This document shows positions 42,830 to 50,777 of a stretch of DNA of 64,000 nucleotides, one piece after another; within the stretch, counting starts at the first letter, position 1; every line of letters starts with the position of its first letter. The DNA comes from Verrucomicrobiia bacterium (GTDB lineage: Bacteria; Verrucomicrobiota; Verrucomicrobiia; Limisphaerales; DSYF01), in the NCBI GenBank assembly GCA_035765895.1, contig DASTWL010000039.1, positions 62,001-126,000 of the forward strand, read 5' to 3'. The position numbers were made by a program, and so were the translations under genes. Below the pieces are notes generated by a model. The model did no database searches and was not told the DNA's origin. It was given only the letters and a program-made list of their open reading frames with translations.

Positions 42830-44689
42830 ATGCGCCGTCCCGAGACATTGATAAATCACCCCGCACTGACCCGGTTCGCCGGGTTGTTGCTCGTCGTTGG
42901 TTGGAGCGCCACGAGTCCGGCCCAAACTGCACCGCCACCGGCCCCCGATCCCGCGGTGGCGTTGTTGACGTCGCAACCGCAGATCGACACCACCTCGCCC
43001 GTGGAAGCCACGGCGGAATTCGATCCGCCCGTCATCCGGCCCGGCGGAACGGCAACCTACCGTGTCACGTTTAACGCCCTGCAGGACTCAATCAAATGGC
43101 CGGAGGACGTCATCGCGCCCGACGCACTGACTTTGCGAGCCAGCGCGCGCGGCCAGATTTTTTCCAGCCTGGGCGGACAAATCCGGCCCTTCACTACGTT
43201 CAATTACCGGACAACCGCCGGCGCGGCGGGCACCTTCACCGCGCCGCGCTTCCTGGTTTATGTCTACGGCAAGCCCGTCACCGTGCCGGCGGCGCAGTTG
43301 ACCGTGGTCACCAATCCCGCCACGCCGGTCCCCGCGGCGCTCCAACTGCATCTGGAAACGGACGCCACCCATCCGTTCATTGGCCAGCCCGTCAACGTGC
43401 GCATCACCCTGCCTGCCGGGCCCGGCGGCATTGTGCAGGCGCTGAGCATGGTCACGCTGAACGGCGCAGGCTTCATGAGCGATCCGTTGTCGGCGCGGCA
43501 AATGGTCAAGCCGTTGAATCAGGGCGGCAGCAACGTCACGACGTTCATTTACGAAACCACCATCACGCCCATCCAGGCCGGTCGCATTGAGTTGTCGGCC
43601 CAGGGATTCACCGCCGGCAACCGGTTCTCCGGGCCGATCGTCATCACCGGACAGGCGGTGATTCCCGGCGGGGTGCCCCGCTACGTTCTGCTCGACACAC
43701 CGCCCGTAACGTTGCAGGTGCGCCCCGTGCCACGGGAGGGCGAGTTGCCCGGCTACAACGGAGCCATCGGCCAGTTCCAGCTCGACACACCGGTGCTGAC
43801 GGCCCGGCAATTGCACGTCGGCGATCCGTTGACGCTCACCGTCAACGTCCGCGGTGAAGGCAATCTGGCCCGGCTGGTGCCGCCGCCACCGCCCGCCGCC
43901 AGGGGCTGGCGGGTGTTTGCCGGCGAACCGGACAAGGCCCCGGCCCAGCTCATTCAAGCGCGGGGTTTCACCACCTTCACTTACACGCTGATTCCCATCA
44001 CCACCACGGAAGCGACACCGGTCATTCCGTTCAGCTACTTTGATCCAGACAAGGCCAAATTCGTCAATCTGAGCATTCCAGCCGTGCCGGTGCACGTTGC
44101 CCCCGGAACTGCGCCGGTGGACCTGACCGCACTGGGATCGACGGCTTCGACGCCCGCAACACGCGAGCGCGAACCGACGCTCGGCGCGCTCGCACCCACG
44201 CCGGGCCGCACGATGACCGGGCTGGTGTCGTGGCAAAATCGGGGCGGGTTTCTCCTGGCGCAGACCCTGCCCGCGCTCGTTTTGGGCGGTCTTTGGTGGT
44301 GGGATCGGCGGCGACGACTCTTCGCCGCGCACCCGGAAATTCTCCTGCGCCGGCGCGCCCGCCGGGCGTTGCGCCGCGAACGAACGGCGCTGCGCAAAGC
44401 CGCCAGCCACGGCGACACCCCACGCTTTACCGCCTGCGCCGTCAACGCCCTGCGGGTGGCGTGCGCACCACATTACCCGGCCGAACCGCGCGCGCTGGTC
44501 AGCAGCGACGTGCTGCCGTTGCTTGTGGAAAACCAACGCGCGGCGGAACTCGGTGCCGTGGTGCGCCATTTGTTCGCCGCCGCTGATGCGGAGCGTTTCG
44601 CCGCGCAAACCGCTCCCGCAAAGGACCTGTTGAGCCTGCGCACCGACCTGGAAACCGTGCTCGCGTGGCTGGAGGAGAAATTGCAATGA
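42830..44689 (+). CDS. batD: BatD-like protein
   Basis: A 619-residue membrane protein. Signal peptide (FAGLLLVVGWSATSPAQ), repeated beta-sandwich domains typical of BatD (AEFDPPVIRPGGTATYRV; HPFIGQPVNVRITLP; LTARQLHVGDPLTLTVNVRG), then one transmembrane helix (FLLAQTLPALVLGGLWWW, about 500-518) and a cytoplasmic helical domain of about 100 residues. Start ATG 42830, 4 nt after batC; the longer frame overlapping batC is not used. It probably forms the extracytoplasmic part of the Bat complex. Confidence 0.85.
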   Translation: MRRPETLINHPALTRFAGLLLVVGWSATSPAQTAPPPAPDPAVALLTSQPQIDTTSPVEATAEFDPPVIRPGGTATYRVTFNALQDSIKWPEDVIAPDALTLRASARGQIFSSLGGQIRPFTTFNYRTTAGAAGTFTAPRFLVYVYGKPVTVPAAQLTVVTNPATPVPAALQLHLETDATHPFIGQPVNVRITLPAGPGGIVQALSMVTLNGAGFMSDPLSARQMVKPLNQGGSNVTTFIYETTITPIQAGRIELSAQGFTAGNRFSGPIVITGQAVIPGGVPRYVLLDTPPVTLQVRPVPREGELPGYNGAIGQFQLDTPVLTARQLHVGDPLTLTVNVRGEGNLARLVPPPPPAARGWRVFAGEPDKAPAQLIQARGFTTFTYTLIPITTTEATPVIPFSYFDPDKAKFVNLSIPAVPVHVAPGTAPVDLTALGSTASTPATREREPTLGALAPTPGRTMTGLVSWQNRGGFLLAQTLPALVLGGLWWWDRRRRLFAAHPEILLRRRARRALRRERTALRKAASHGDTPRFTACAVNALRVACAPHYPAEPRALVSSDVLPLLVENQRAAELGAVVRHLFAAADAERFAAQTAPAKDLLSLRTDLETVLAWLEEKLQ

Positions 44690-45468
44690 AACCCGTGGCC
44701 GCCAATTTGAAGCCGACGACAACCCGCACAGGTCCGGGGCGGAGCGCGACCCGTGTGGCACTGCTGTTGTTGCTGCTGGCCGCGCCTCAATCGGGTCATG
44801 CCGGACCGGACGCCTTTCAGCAGGGCACCAACGCCTACGCCCTGGGTGACTACGCCACCGCCGCCACCGCCTTCGCCGCCGCAGCCGGGCAGATTCCCGC
44901 TGCAGGCACGCTGCAAAATCTCGGGCTGGCCGAGTGGCAAAGCGGACGGCGCGGGCGGGCCATTCTTGCGTGGGAGCGCTCGCTTTGGGTGGACCCCTTC
45001 AATGATGCCGCCCGTGCGAACCTGCGCTTCGCCCGCAAGACCGCGCAGCTCGAAGCGCCGGAATTGACGTGGTATGAGGCAGCGTCCGAATGGCTGCCGG
45101 TGAATGTCTGGTCCGCGCTCGCGGCCGGCAGTTTCTGGTTCGCCGTGGCCATGGTGATGCTGCCCCGCATCTTTCGCTGGCGGCGGACTGGCTGGCATCA
45201 AGCGCTGGCGGCCGGCGGTTTCGCAATATTTCTGCTGTGCCTGCCCGCACTGGCCGGCATCCACACCCGGGCGCGCATCGGGTTCGTGCTGGAAAAGGAC
45301 ACCCCGCTGCGATTGACCCCCACCGCCGATGCACAGCAGCTCTCCTCGCTGCCGCCAGGCGTGCCGGCGCGCTGGGAACGCACGCATGGCCAGTATGCCC
45401 TGATTCAAACACCTTACGGACGGGGCTGGGTGGAGCGCCGCCAGTTCAGCCGCATTTGTCCGGATTAA
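44686..45468 (+). CDS. BatE-like protein with TPR and SH3-like domains
   Basis: A 260-residue protein: signal peptide (ALLLLLLAAPQSGHAG), TPR-type repeats (AFQQGTNAYALGDYATAATAF; TLQNLGLAEWQSGRRGRAIL), two membrane helices (VWSALAAGSFWFAVAMVML and AGGFAIFLLCLPALAGI), and a C-terminal SH3-like domain (DTPLRLTPTADAQQLSSLPP, GRGWVERRQF). This matches BatE. ATG 44686 overlaps the batD stop (ATGA) and has GGAGGA upstream. Last gene of the operon. Confidence 0.82.
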   Translation: MKPVAANLKPTTTRTGPGRSATRVALLLLLLAAPQSGHAGPDAFQQGTNAYALGDYATAATAFAAAAGQIPAAGTLQNLGLAEWQSGRRGRAILAWERSLWVDPFNDAARANLRFARKTAQLEAPELTWYEAASEWLPVNVWSALAAGSFWFAVAMVMLPRIFRWRRTGWHQALAAGGFAIFLLCLPALAGIHTRARIGFVLEKDTPLRLTPTADAQQLSSLPPGVPARWERTHGQYALIQTPYGRGWVERRQFSRICPD

Positions 45469-45635
45469 GTGACGGACAGTAGCAAGCGTCCCCGGGTTAC
45501 AACAACGCAAGGTCGCTTTGCAATTTGCGGCAAATGCAGTTTGCCCGTTGCAACGTGCGAGAGCTTTGCACGGCTATATCCCGACTTTTCACCAGAAACA
45601 CGCCATTTTACGCGCGTGCCCGTGATTGCACCGGC

Positions 45636-45651
45636 TGGCATGCCTTCTGCA
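45636..45651 (+). promoter_or_regulatory. Sigma-54-type promoter
   Basis: TGGCATGCCTTCTGCA matches the -24/-12 consensus TGGCACG-N4-TTGCA at 14 of the fixed and free positions, with the correct GG-to-GC spacing of 10 bp. It lies 37 nt before the next ATG. The inverted repeat TTTGC-G-GCAAA at 45534-45544, about 90 bp upstream, could be an activator site. Confidence 0.55.
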
Positions 45652-45688
45652 CGGCAGATGTGGAGCCTCAAACCCTGAAAGGCAAATT

Positions 45689-46036
45689 ATGAAACTGAAC
45701 AAAATTGCAGTGATAGCTCTGAGTGCGGTGACGGTTGGCTGGCTTTACACGCCGGCGTTTGCCGCGGCATTACATTCGCCTGTTCCGGTGTCGGAAAAGA
45801 CAGCCGAGGTCAAACCGTTCCGCGGGAAAGTCGAAGCGGTGGACACCACGGCCAACACGCTCACGGTGGGCGGCAAAGCCTACAGCATCTCCGCGAACAC
45901 GAAGCTGACCAAAACCGGCAAGACAATCACCCTGGGCGAAATCGCCGTGGGCGATCAAGTCCACGGGCTGGCCAAGCTAACCGCCGACGGCAAGTCGGCA
46001 GCCACCATGGTAATGGTGGTTCCAGCGCCCAAATAA
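45689..46036 (+). CDS. Small exported DUF5666-like protein
   Basis: A 115-residue protein with a signal peptide (IAVIALSAVTVGWLYTPAFA, cleaved after AFA-A). The mature part is a small beta-barrel: FRGKVEAVDTTANTLTVGG, then KAYSISANTKLTKTGKTITLGE, IAVGDQVHGLA. This resembles DUF5666-type OB-like domains, which are secreted and of unknown role. ATG 45689 follows AAAGG. A sigma-54-type promoter 37 nt upstream suggests activator-dependent control (for example nitrogen or envelope stress). It converges with ridA, with a strong stem-loop in between. Confidence 0.7.
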   Translation: MKLNKIAVIALSAVTVGWLYTPAFAAALHSPVPVSEKTAEVKPFRGKVEAVDTTANTLTVGGKAYSISANTKLTKTGKTITLGEIAVGDQVHGLAKLTADGKSAATMVMVVPAPK

Positions 46037-46054
46037 AAGTCGCTGCAAACTCGT

Positions 46055-46108
46055 GGTCAGGAATCCGGGCTGCCACGGCATGAGCACATGCCGATCGGAT
46101 TCCTGACC
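46055..46108. repeat. Two-level stem-loop between convergent genes
   Basis: Outer arms GGTCAGGAATCCG (46055-46067) and CGGATTCCTGACC (46096-46108) are a perfect 13-bp inverted repeat. Inside is CGGCATG AGCA CATGCCG (46076-46093), a 7-bp stem with a 4-nt loop. There is no T-tract. It may act as a bidirectional transcription barrier or be a dispersed repeat. Confidence 0.6.
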
Positions 46109-46143
46109 TGCCCCCGCTCGAATCGAAGTCCCCAATGTCGCGC

Positions 46144-46527
46144 TTAAAAATGCGCGATGATCTCGATCTCCACGCTGGCGCCCTTGGGCAATGCCGCCAC
46201 CTGGATGGTGGAGCGCGCCGGGAAATCGCTGGTGAAATACTTCGCGTAGATTTCGTTCATCCCGGCAAAGTCGGCGAGGTTGGTGAGAAACACCGTGCTC
46301 TTCACCACGTTGGCAAACGTGAGCTTCTGATCCTCCAAAATCGCCTTCACGTTCTGCAACACCCGTTCGGTCTGCACCTTGATGTCGCCCGGCACGAGTT
46401 CGCCCGTGGCCGGATCGAGGGGAATCTGCCCGGCACTGAACAGCAGGTCGCCGGTGCGCACGGCGTGATTGTAAGGACCGACCGCAGCCGGTGATTTCGC
46501 GGGTTTGATGATGGATTTGGTTGCCAT
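46144..46527 (-). CDS. ridA: RidA family reactive intermediate deaminase
   Basis: A 127-residue protein of the RidA/YER057c/UK114 family, which hydrolyses reactive enamines and imines such as 2-aminoacrylate. Signature parts: AVGPYNHAVRTGDLLFSAGQIPLD, VQTERVLQNVKAILED and the conserved ARSTIQVAALPKGASVEIEIIA, whose arginine binds the substrate carboxylate. Typical length. A promoter with TTGACC and AAGACT precedes it. Confidence 0.93.
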   Translation of the reverse strand: MATKSIIKPAKSPAAVGPYNHAVRTGDLLFSAGQIPLDPATGELVPGDIKVQTERVLQNVKAILEDQKLTFANVVKSTVFLTNLADFAGMNEIYAKYFTSDFPARSTIQVAALPKGASVEIEIIAHF

Positions 46528-46538
46528 GTTGGGCCGGG

Positions 46539-46567
46539 AGTCTTGCGGCTTTGCCGGGAGCGGTCAA
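46539..46567 (-). promoter_or_regulatory. Promoter of ridA
   Basis: TTGACC (46562-46567), 17 bp, AAGACT (46539-46544) on the minus strand, 11 nt before the ATG. Confidence 0.45.
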
Positions 46568-47175
46568 GGCGGACGATGCTGCGGCACCTGTCGTGAACGC
46601 ACGGCCGGCGGGACGGCAGGCATGCGCCGCAGGCAGAAGATGCTCTTCACATCCACCGGAGGTTGCCGGGCGAGCAGATGCATGACGATGATTTCCAGGT
46701 TGGTGACCAGCGCCACGGTCATCAAGCCCAGCACCGCCCAGCGCCCGGCGGCAAACGCCAGCAAGGCCATCAGGGCGCCAAGCAGGCACAGCCCGTAGAA
46801 TTTTGCCAGCCATGAATGCGTGGCCGGATACTTGCCAAACTTCACGACGCAGACCGCGATGACGGCGATTTCGGAAAGCAGGATCGCCGCGATCGCCGCC
46901 ACATTATCCAGCACGACCGGCCGGCAACGCAGCCAAAGACAGGCCAGGATGAAGAGATAATAGATGACGTCGGTGATGCTGTCGTAGCGGCGCAACGCCG
47001 GCGTGGCCACGCCAAAACGACGCGCGAGGACGCCGTCGAAAATGTCCGAAAGCGTGCCGGCAAGGAGGAGCGGAACAAACACCCGCCGGTCCACGCCGGT
47101 CAGCGCGCAAGTGAGGGCAACCGGCCCCAGCAGCAGGCGCAACGTGGTCAGGGCAAAAGGCAGGTGCCGCTTCAC
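46564..47175 (-). CDS. CDP-alcohol phosphatidyltransferase family protein
   Basis: A 203-residue integral membrane enzyme of phospholipid head-group transfer. The signature D-x2-DG-x2-AR is seen as DIFDGVLARR, and the two metal-binding aspartates follow as YDSITD; the glycine normally between them is replaced by leucine (ALRRYD). Several helices follow (AAIAAILLSEIAVIAVCVV, GLCLLGALMALLAFAAG, AVLGLMTVALVTNLEIIVM). Product (PG-P, PS or other) cannot be assigned. The start overlaps the mtnP stop by a few bases, so the two are co-translated. Confidence 0.78.
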   Translation of the reverse strand: MKRHLPFALTTLRLLLGPVALTCALTGVDRRVFVPLLLAGTLSDIFDGVLARRFGVATPALRRYDSITDVIYYLFILACLWLRCRPVVLDNVAAIAAILLSEIAVIAVCVVKFGKYPATHSWLAKFYGLCLLGALMALLAFAAGRWAVLGLMTVALVTNLEIIVMHLLARQPPVDVKSIFCLRRMPAVPPAVRSRQVPQHRPP

Positions 47176-48041
47176 AGATACTTTGCCAACAGCGGCCGCA
47201 GTTCAGCCACGGTCCGCGCCGGCCACAGCTTGCGGTCGGTCATGATGGCGTTCTTCAAGGCGCGGTGGTTTTTGAAATTGGGTTCCGTGGGAATGCGCGG
47301 GATGGCGTCGAGGAGGATCCGCTTGGCGGTCGCGGCGTTCTTGTGCAGGCAGTCGATGACCATTTCCACGGTGACGTGATCGTGCGCCGCGTTCCAGCAA
47401 TCATAGTCCGTCACCATCGCCATGGTGGCGTAGGAAATCTCCGCCTCGCGGGCGCACTTGGCTTCGCCGAGATTCGTCATGCCGATGACGCTGTGACCGG
47501 CTTCATGGTTGGCGAGCGATTCGGCGCGGGTGCTGAAGGCCGGACCTTCCATGTTCACATAGGTGCCGCCATCGTGGACGCGCGCCTTGCAGGCACGGGC
47601 AGACTTGAGGAGCAGCGCTCGTAACCCTTCGCAAACCGGGTGCGCAAACGCGATGTGCGCTACGATGCCGCGCCCGAAGAACGTGTGCTCGAAACTGCGC
47701 TTGGTGCGGTCGAGGAATTGGTCCACGAGCACGACGTCGCCGGGCTTGAGTTTTGCCTGGAGCGAACCGACGGCGCTGACGCTGATGATCCACGAGACAC
47801 CGAGGCTCTTCATCGCCCAGATGTTGGCGCGGTGATTCAGCTCGCTGGGCAGAATGCGATGACCGCGGGCATGACGCGCGAGAAACACCACGTCGCGTCC
47901 GGCGATTTTCCCGGTCAGCAGGTCGTCCGAGGGCGGGCCAAATGGCGTTTTGACCTTCACCCACTTCTGCTGGGTGAAGCCGTCAATTTGGTAAAGGCCC
48001 GTGCCGCCAATGATGCCGATGCGCTGTGCTGCCGCTTTCAT
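47172..48041 (-). CDS. mtnP: S-methyl-5'-thioadenosine phosphorylase
   Basis: A 289-residue phosphorylase splitting methylthioadenosine into adenine and methylthioribose 1-phosphate in methionine salvage. Motifs: IGIIGGTGLY at the N-terminus, RHARGHRILPSELNHRANI, ISVSAVGSLQ, and NMEGPAFSTRAES; the base-binding VTDYDCWN marks the MTAP subfamily rather than guanosine/inosine PNP. Start ATG 48041, 7 nt after a -10 box. First gene of a two-gene operon with the CDP-alcohol transferase, an odd pairing. Confidence 0.9.
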   Translation of the reverse strand: MKAAAQRIGIIGGTGLYQIDGFTQQKWVKVKTPFGPPSDDLLTGKIAGRDVVFLARHARGHRILPSELNHRANIWAMKSLGVSWIISVSAVGSLQAKLKPGDVVLVDQFLDRTKRSFEHTFFGRGIVAHIAFAHPVCEGLRALLLKSARACKARVHDGGTYVNMEGPAFSTRAESLANHEAGHSVIGMTNLGEAKCAREAEISYATMAMVTDYDCWNAAHDHVTVEMVIDCLHKNAATAKRILLDAIPRIPTEPNFKNHRALKNAIMTDRKLWPARTVAELRPLLAKYL

Positions 48042-48048
48042 GGCACGT

Positions 48049-48077
48049 AATCTTCCGGAGGCGGTCGGCCGGGGCAA
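48049..48077 (-). promoter_or_regulatory. Promoter of mtnP, leaderless layout
   Basis: TTGCCC (48072-48077), 17 bp, AAGATT (48049-48054) on the minus strand, 7 nt before the ATG. Confidence 0.45.
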
Positions 48078-48139
48078 GCACATGTTCCGGCGAATCGGCC
48101 ACCCGGCGGGCGGAACGATGCCGCGCGCCAACCGCGGCT

Positions 48140-49210
48140 CTAAAACGGCCAGTTGACGCCCAGCGTCACGTAAACCTGCCCTTGCAGGTCCAGCCTGGCC
48201 GAGCGCCCCGGTCCGGTGATGGTGGAAGCACTCATGGGCATGTATTGCACACCCAGAAAAATATCGCCGTTTTCCTCGGCATGATAAACGGCCGTAACGT
48301 TCACGTAACCGCCGTAAACCACATCCGTGGCATCGAATGACCCGCGATTGTGGGCCGATGTGCCATCGGTAAAGGCAATGGCCTCGTCGTATTTGTAAGT
48401 CTCCGTGGCCAGCCCCACGGCGGGTCCGAGTCCGCCAGCCACGCTGAAGCGCGGGCTCAAATTGACGGACAACGTCGGCCCCAGCCGCAGGGAGTAGAGC
48501 GTGACGTCGAGTTTGCGGGAGCCGGTCAGCGTGCCCGAGACCGTGTCGCTGCCCACGAGCGTTGCCACGTCGTGAATGGTTGGCCCGACGCCGCCGGGAC
48601 CGCCCTGATAAGGGGCCGTGGGCAGGACGATGCCGCCCGTGTCAAAGGCATAAGTGGAGCGGTTCACGGTGGCAGGCATGGCGCCGTGATCCTTGAGGCC
48701 AATGGGCAGAAAGCCGAATCCCAGTTCCCAGCCGAGCGAGGTCCGTCCCCAACGCTTCAATTCACCGCCGTAAGCCAGTTCCACGCCCAACGCCACGTCG
48801 TCCTGCGCGCTGCCGGAACCCGTCGCCGAAAACGAGGACGAGCTGTGCATGAACAGCTGATGGGTTGCCGCATCGTATTGGGAGGCGCTGTCGTAACCCC
48901 AGTAGGAAGTCCATTGCTGCGCGTTGCCCGTGTCGTCCACCAGAACGTAACCGTCGTCGTAGCGATGGTTCACCCCGCTCACACCGGTCGCGCCCGCGTT
49001 GTTGCCGGACACGCTAAACATCCCATCCATCTTGAAATCGCCCTTGATGTTGAAGCCAGTCAGCGCGCCCACGCGAAAGTGCCGGGTCCAGTCAGGATTG
49101 AACTGCGCCTGCGTCGAATCCACCAGCGCCACCAGCCCCAAAAGACCGATCACAACCGCGCGCGGCATCACGCCCGGCGTGGAACGGAAGGAGGAGGTTC
49201 GTGCTTTCAT
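48140..49210 (-). CDS. Predicted outer-membrane beta-barrel protein
   Basis: A 356-residue exported protein. Signal peptide VVIGLLGLVALVDSTQAQ. The rest is rich in amphipathic strands (HFRVGALTGFNIKGDF; VALGVELAYGGEL; LDVTLYSLRLGPTLSVNLS; FLGVQYMPM) and ends VYVTLGVNWPF, with the terminal phenylalanine used as outer-membrane insertion signal. It starts 6 nt after the DUF11-like gene and is probably translated from the same message. No specific porin family is recognised. Confidence 0.68.
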   Translation of the reverse strand: MKARTSSFRSTPGVMPRAVVIGLLGLVALVDSTQAQFNPDWTRHFRVGALTGFNIKGDFKMDGMFSVSGNNAGATGVSGVNHRYDDGYVLVDDTGNAQQWTSYWGYDSASQYDAATHQLFMHSSSSFSATGSGSAQDDVALGVELAYGGELKRWGRTSLGWELGFGFLPIGLKDHGAMPATVNRSTYAFDTGGIVLPTAPYQGGPGGVGPTIHDVATLVGSDTVSGTLTGSRKLDVTLYSLRLGPTLSVNLSPRFSVAGGLGPAVGLATETYKYDEAIAFTDGTSAHNRGSFDATDVVYGGYVNVTAVYHAEENGDIFLGVQYMPMSASTITGPGRSARLDLQGQVYVTLGVNWPF

Positions 49211-49216
49211 GAGGCG

Positions 49217-50656
49217 TCAAGGGTTCAGCCGCACGCGATAGAAACGCGACATGACATTGGTCGGATGGCTGACCGTCTTTGGCGGCCCGTCGTCAATCCA
49301 CTGCACACGGTTGGCCGGTGCCACGACGGATGGCTGGGCCGCCTGGGCATTCGTGAACGTGCTGTCGGCGCTGTAGTAAATCGTATAGCTGCGGTTGGTG
49401 AGCGCCGCGAATTCAATCAGGATTCCCGCCGGCCCCAGATTGCTGATCACCGTAATATCAGGGGCCACCACGGACGGAGCCGACCAGTCCACCGCCGGGA
49501 CACCCACCGCGGTGTAAGCAGAATCGGGCACGTTGATGGGCAGCCGGGTCGGAACAAAGTATTCGAGGACCAAGCCCACCGATTGCCCCGCGTCCAGCGA
49601 CGCCGCATAAACCACATACGGGTTGCCGTCGTTGGTTCCGACCGCGTTGTAAAGCTGGTTGGTCAGGCCGGCCACAATCACGCGTGCCGCCGCCACGGAG
49701 TTGGTTCCTACATTCACCAACTGCACGTGTTGTTCCATCAACCCGGTTTGCGGATCGTAAGTCATAGCCGACGCGTTGGTGGCGATCAGCGGCGTCGCGT
49801 CAAAGGCCACCACGCTGAGATTGGTGCTGGCGGTGTTGTTGGTGAGGTTGACCTCCGAAATATTCGTGGCCGAAACCGTGGCCGACAACGCCAGCAGCCC
49901 GGCGTTGGTGGGCTGCACCGCGACTTGAAAGCTGCGGCCCGCATGGCCGGCCAGCGTGCCGGCGTTGAAGACCAGCGCGCCATTGGTCAGCGTGTAAGCC
50001 TGGTTTGCGGGCGAGAGACTGAGCAGACGCATCGCCGCAAAGCCGGTGTTCGTCACCAGCACATTCGCGACGGTGTTGGTCCCCAGATTGGTCACCGTCA
50101 GTCCATACGTCACCCAGTCATTCACAACGATCGGCGCTGCGGGTGGTGCCAGGGTCAACGCCAGATCCGCCGCGGGATAAGCCACGGCCACGACGACGTT
50201 GGTCGCGACGGAGTTGGTCAAAGTGGTCGTGCTGAAAGTAACCGCGTTGGTAAAGACGCCGCCCGTGGTGGGCCGCATGGTCACGCTCATTCGCGTCGCC
50301 GCGCCATTGCCAAACTGGTTGATCCCAAACAGCACGCTGGTCGCGTTGGTGAAAATCGTGCCGCCGCTCCAGTTGTTGGTGGCGTTCACAAATTGAACCG
50401 CCGCGCTGCCGGCAAACGCATTGGTCACGTAAACGTTTTGCAGGATCACCCCGGTCAGATTGGTCACATTGATGGTGAAGGTCACCGCATCATTGACCGT
50501 GGCCGAAATGGCAGAAACGCCAACCGAAAGCCCGATCCCCTGCGCGCCCGCGGGCGTGTCGGCGCCCACACCTAACAGCAGCAGCAGGGACAGCGCCCAC
50601 CCGCGGACCCGCGGTTTGACGAACAGCGCTTTGCCTCGTGAACCAAGGAATTTCAT
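49217..50656 (-). CDS. Secreted DUF11-like Ig-repeat protein
   Basis: A 479-residue exported protein. A signal sequence (WALSLLLLLGVGADTPAGAQ) precedes several DUF11/CARDB-like Ig repeats: VNDAVTFTINVTNLTGV, VVNDWVTYGLTVTNLGTNTV, AGHAGRSFQVAVQPTNAG. It is rich in Asn, Thr and Val and poor in charged residues. The ending PTNVMSRFYRVRLNP is typical of verrucomicrobial surface proteins. ATG 50656 is chosen from the signal peptide position. The protein may decorate the surface with help from the adjacent barrel. Confidence 0.72.
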   Translation of the reverse strand: MKFLGSRGKALFVKPRVRGWALSLLLLLGVGADTPAGAQGIGLSVGVSAISATVNDAVTFTINVTNLTGVILQNVYVTNAFAGSAAVQFVNATNNWSGGTIFTNATSVLFGINQFGNGAATRMSVTMRPTTGGVFTNAVTFSTTTLTNSVATNVVVAVAYPAADLALTLAPPAAPIVVNDWVTYGLTVTNLGTNTVANVLVTNTGFAAMRLLSLSPANQAYTLTNGALVFNAGTLAGHAGRSFQVAVQPTNAGLLALSATVSATNISEVNLTNNTASTNLSVVAFDATPLIATNASAMTYDPQTGLMEQHVQLVNVGTNSVAAARVIVAGLTNQLYNAVGTNDGNPYVVYAASLDAGQSVGLVLEYFVPTRLPINVPDSAYTAVGVPAVDWSAPSVVAPDITVISNLGPAGILIEFAALTNRSYTIYYSADSTFTNAQAAQPSVVAPANRVQWIDDGPPKTVSHPTNVMSRFYRVRLNP

Positions 50657-50777
50657 TTTGCCCCAAATGCCGCTGACGATTGCCGGCCCGTCCACTTTTA
50701 AAGGATGCGCAGCCGTTCGGCAAAGCCTAATGCGCACGGAAGACCCGCCCGAAACCGCAGCCGGACAGCCTGACCAA

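Noticed and set aside
45469-45678. 69-residue open frame with CGKC after batE
   Set aside because: Starts with GTG without a ribosome site, overlaps a sigma-54-type promoter, and shows no family pattern.
48350-50575. 741-residue plus-strand open frame over the surface-protein genes
   Set aside because: Arg/His/Gly-rich shadow of two genes that have signal peptides and recognisable repeats on the other strand.
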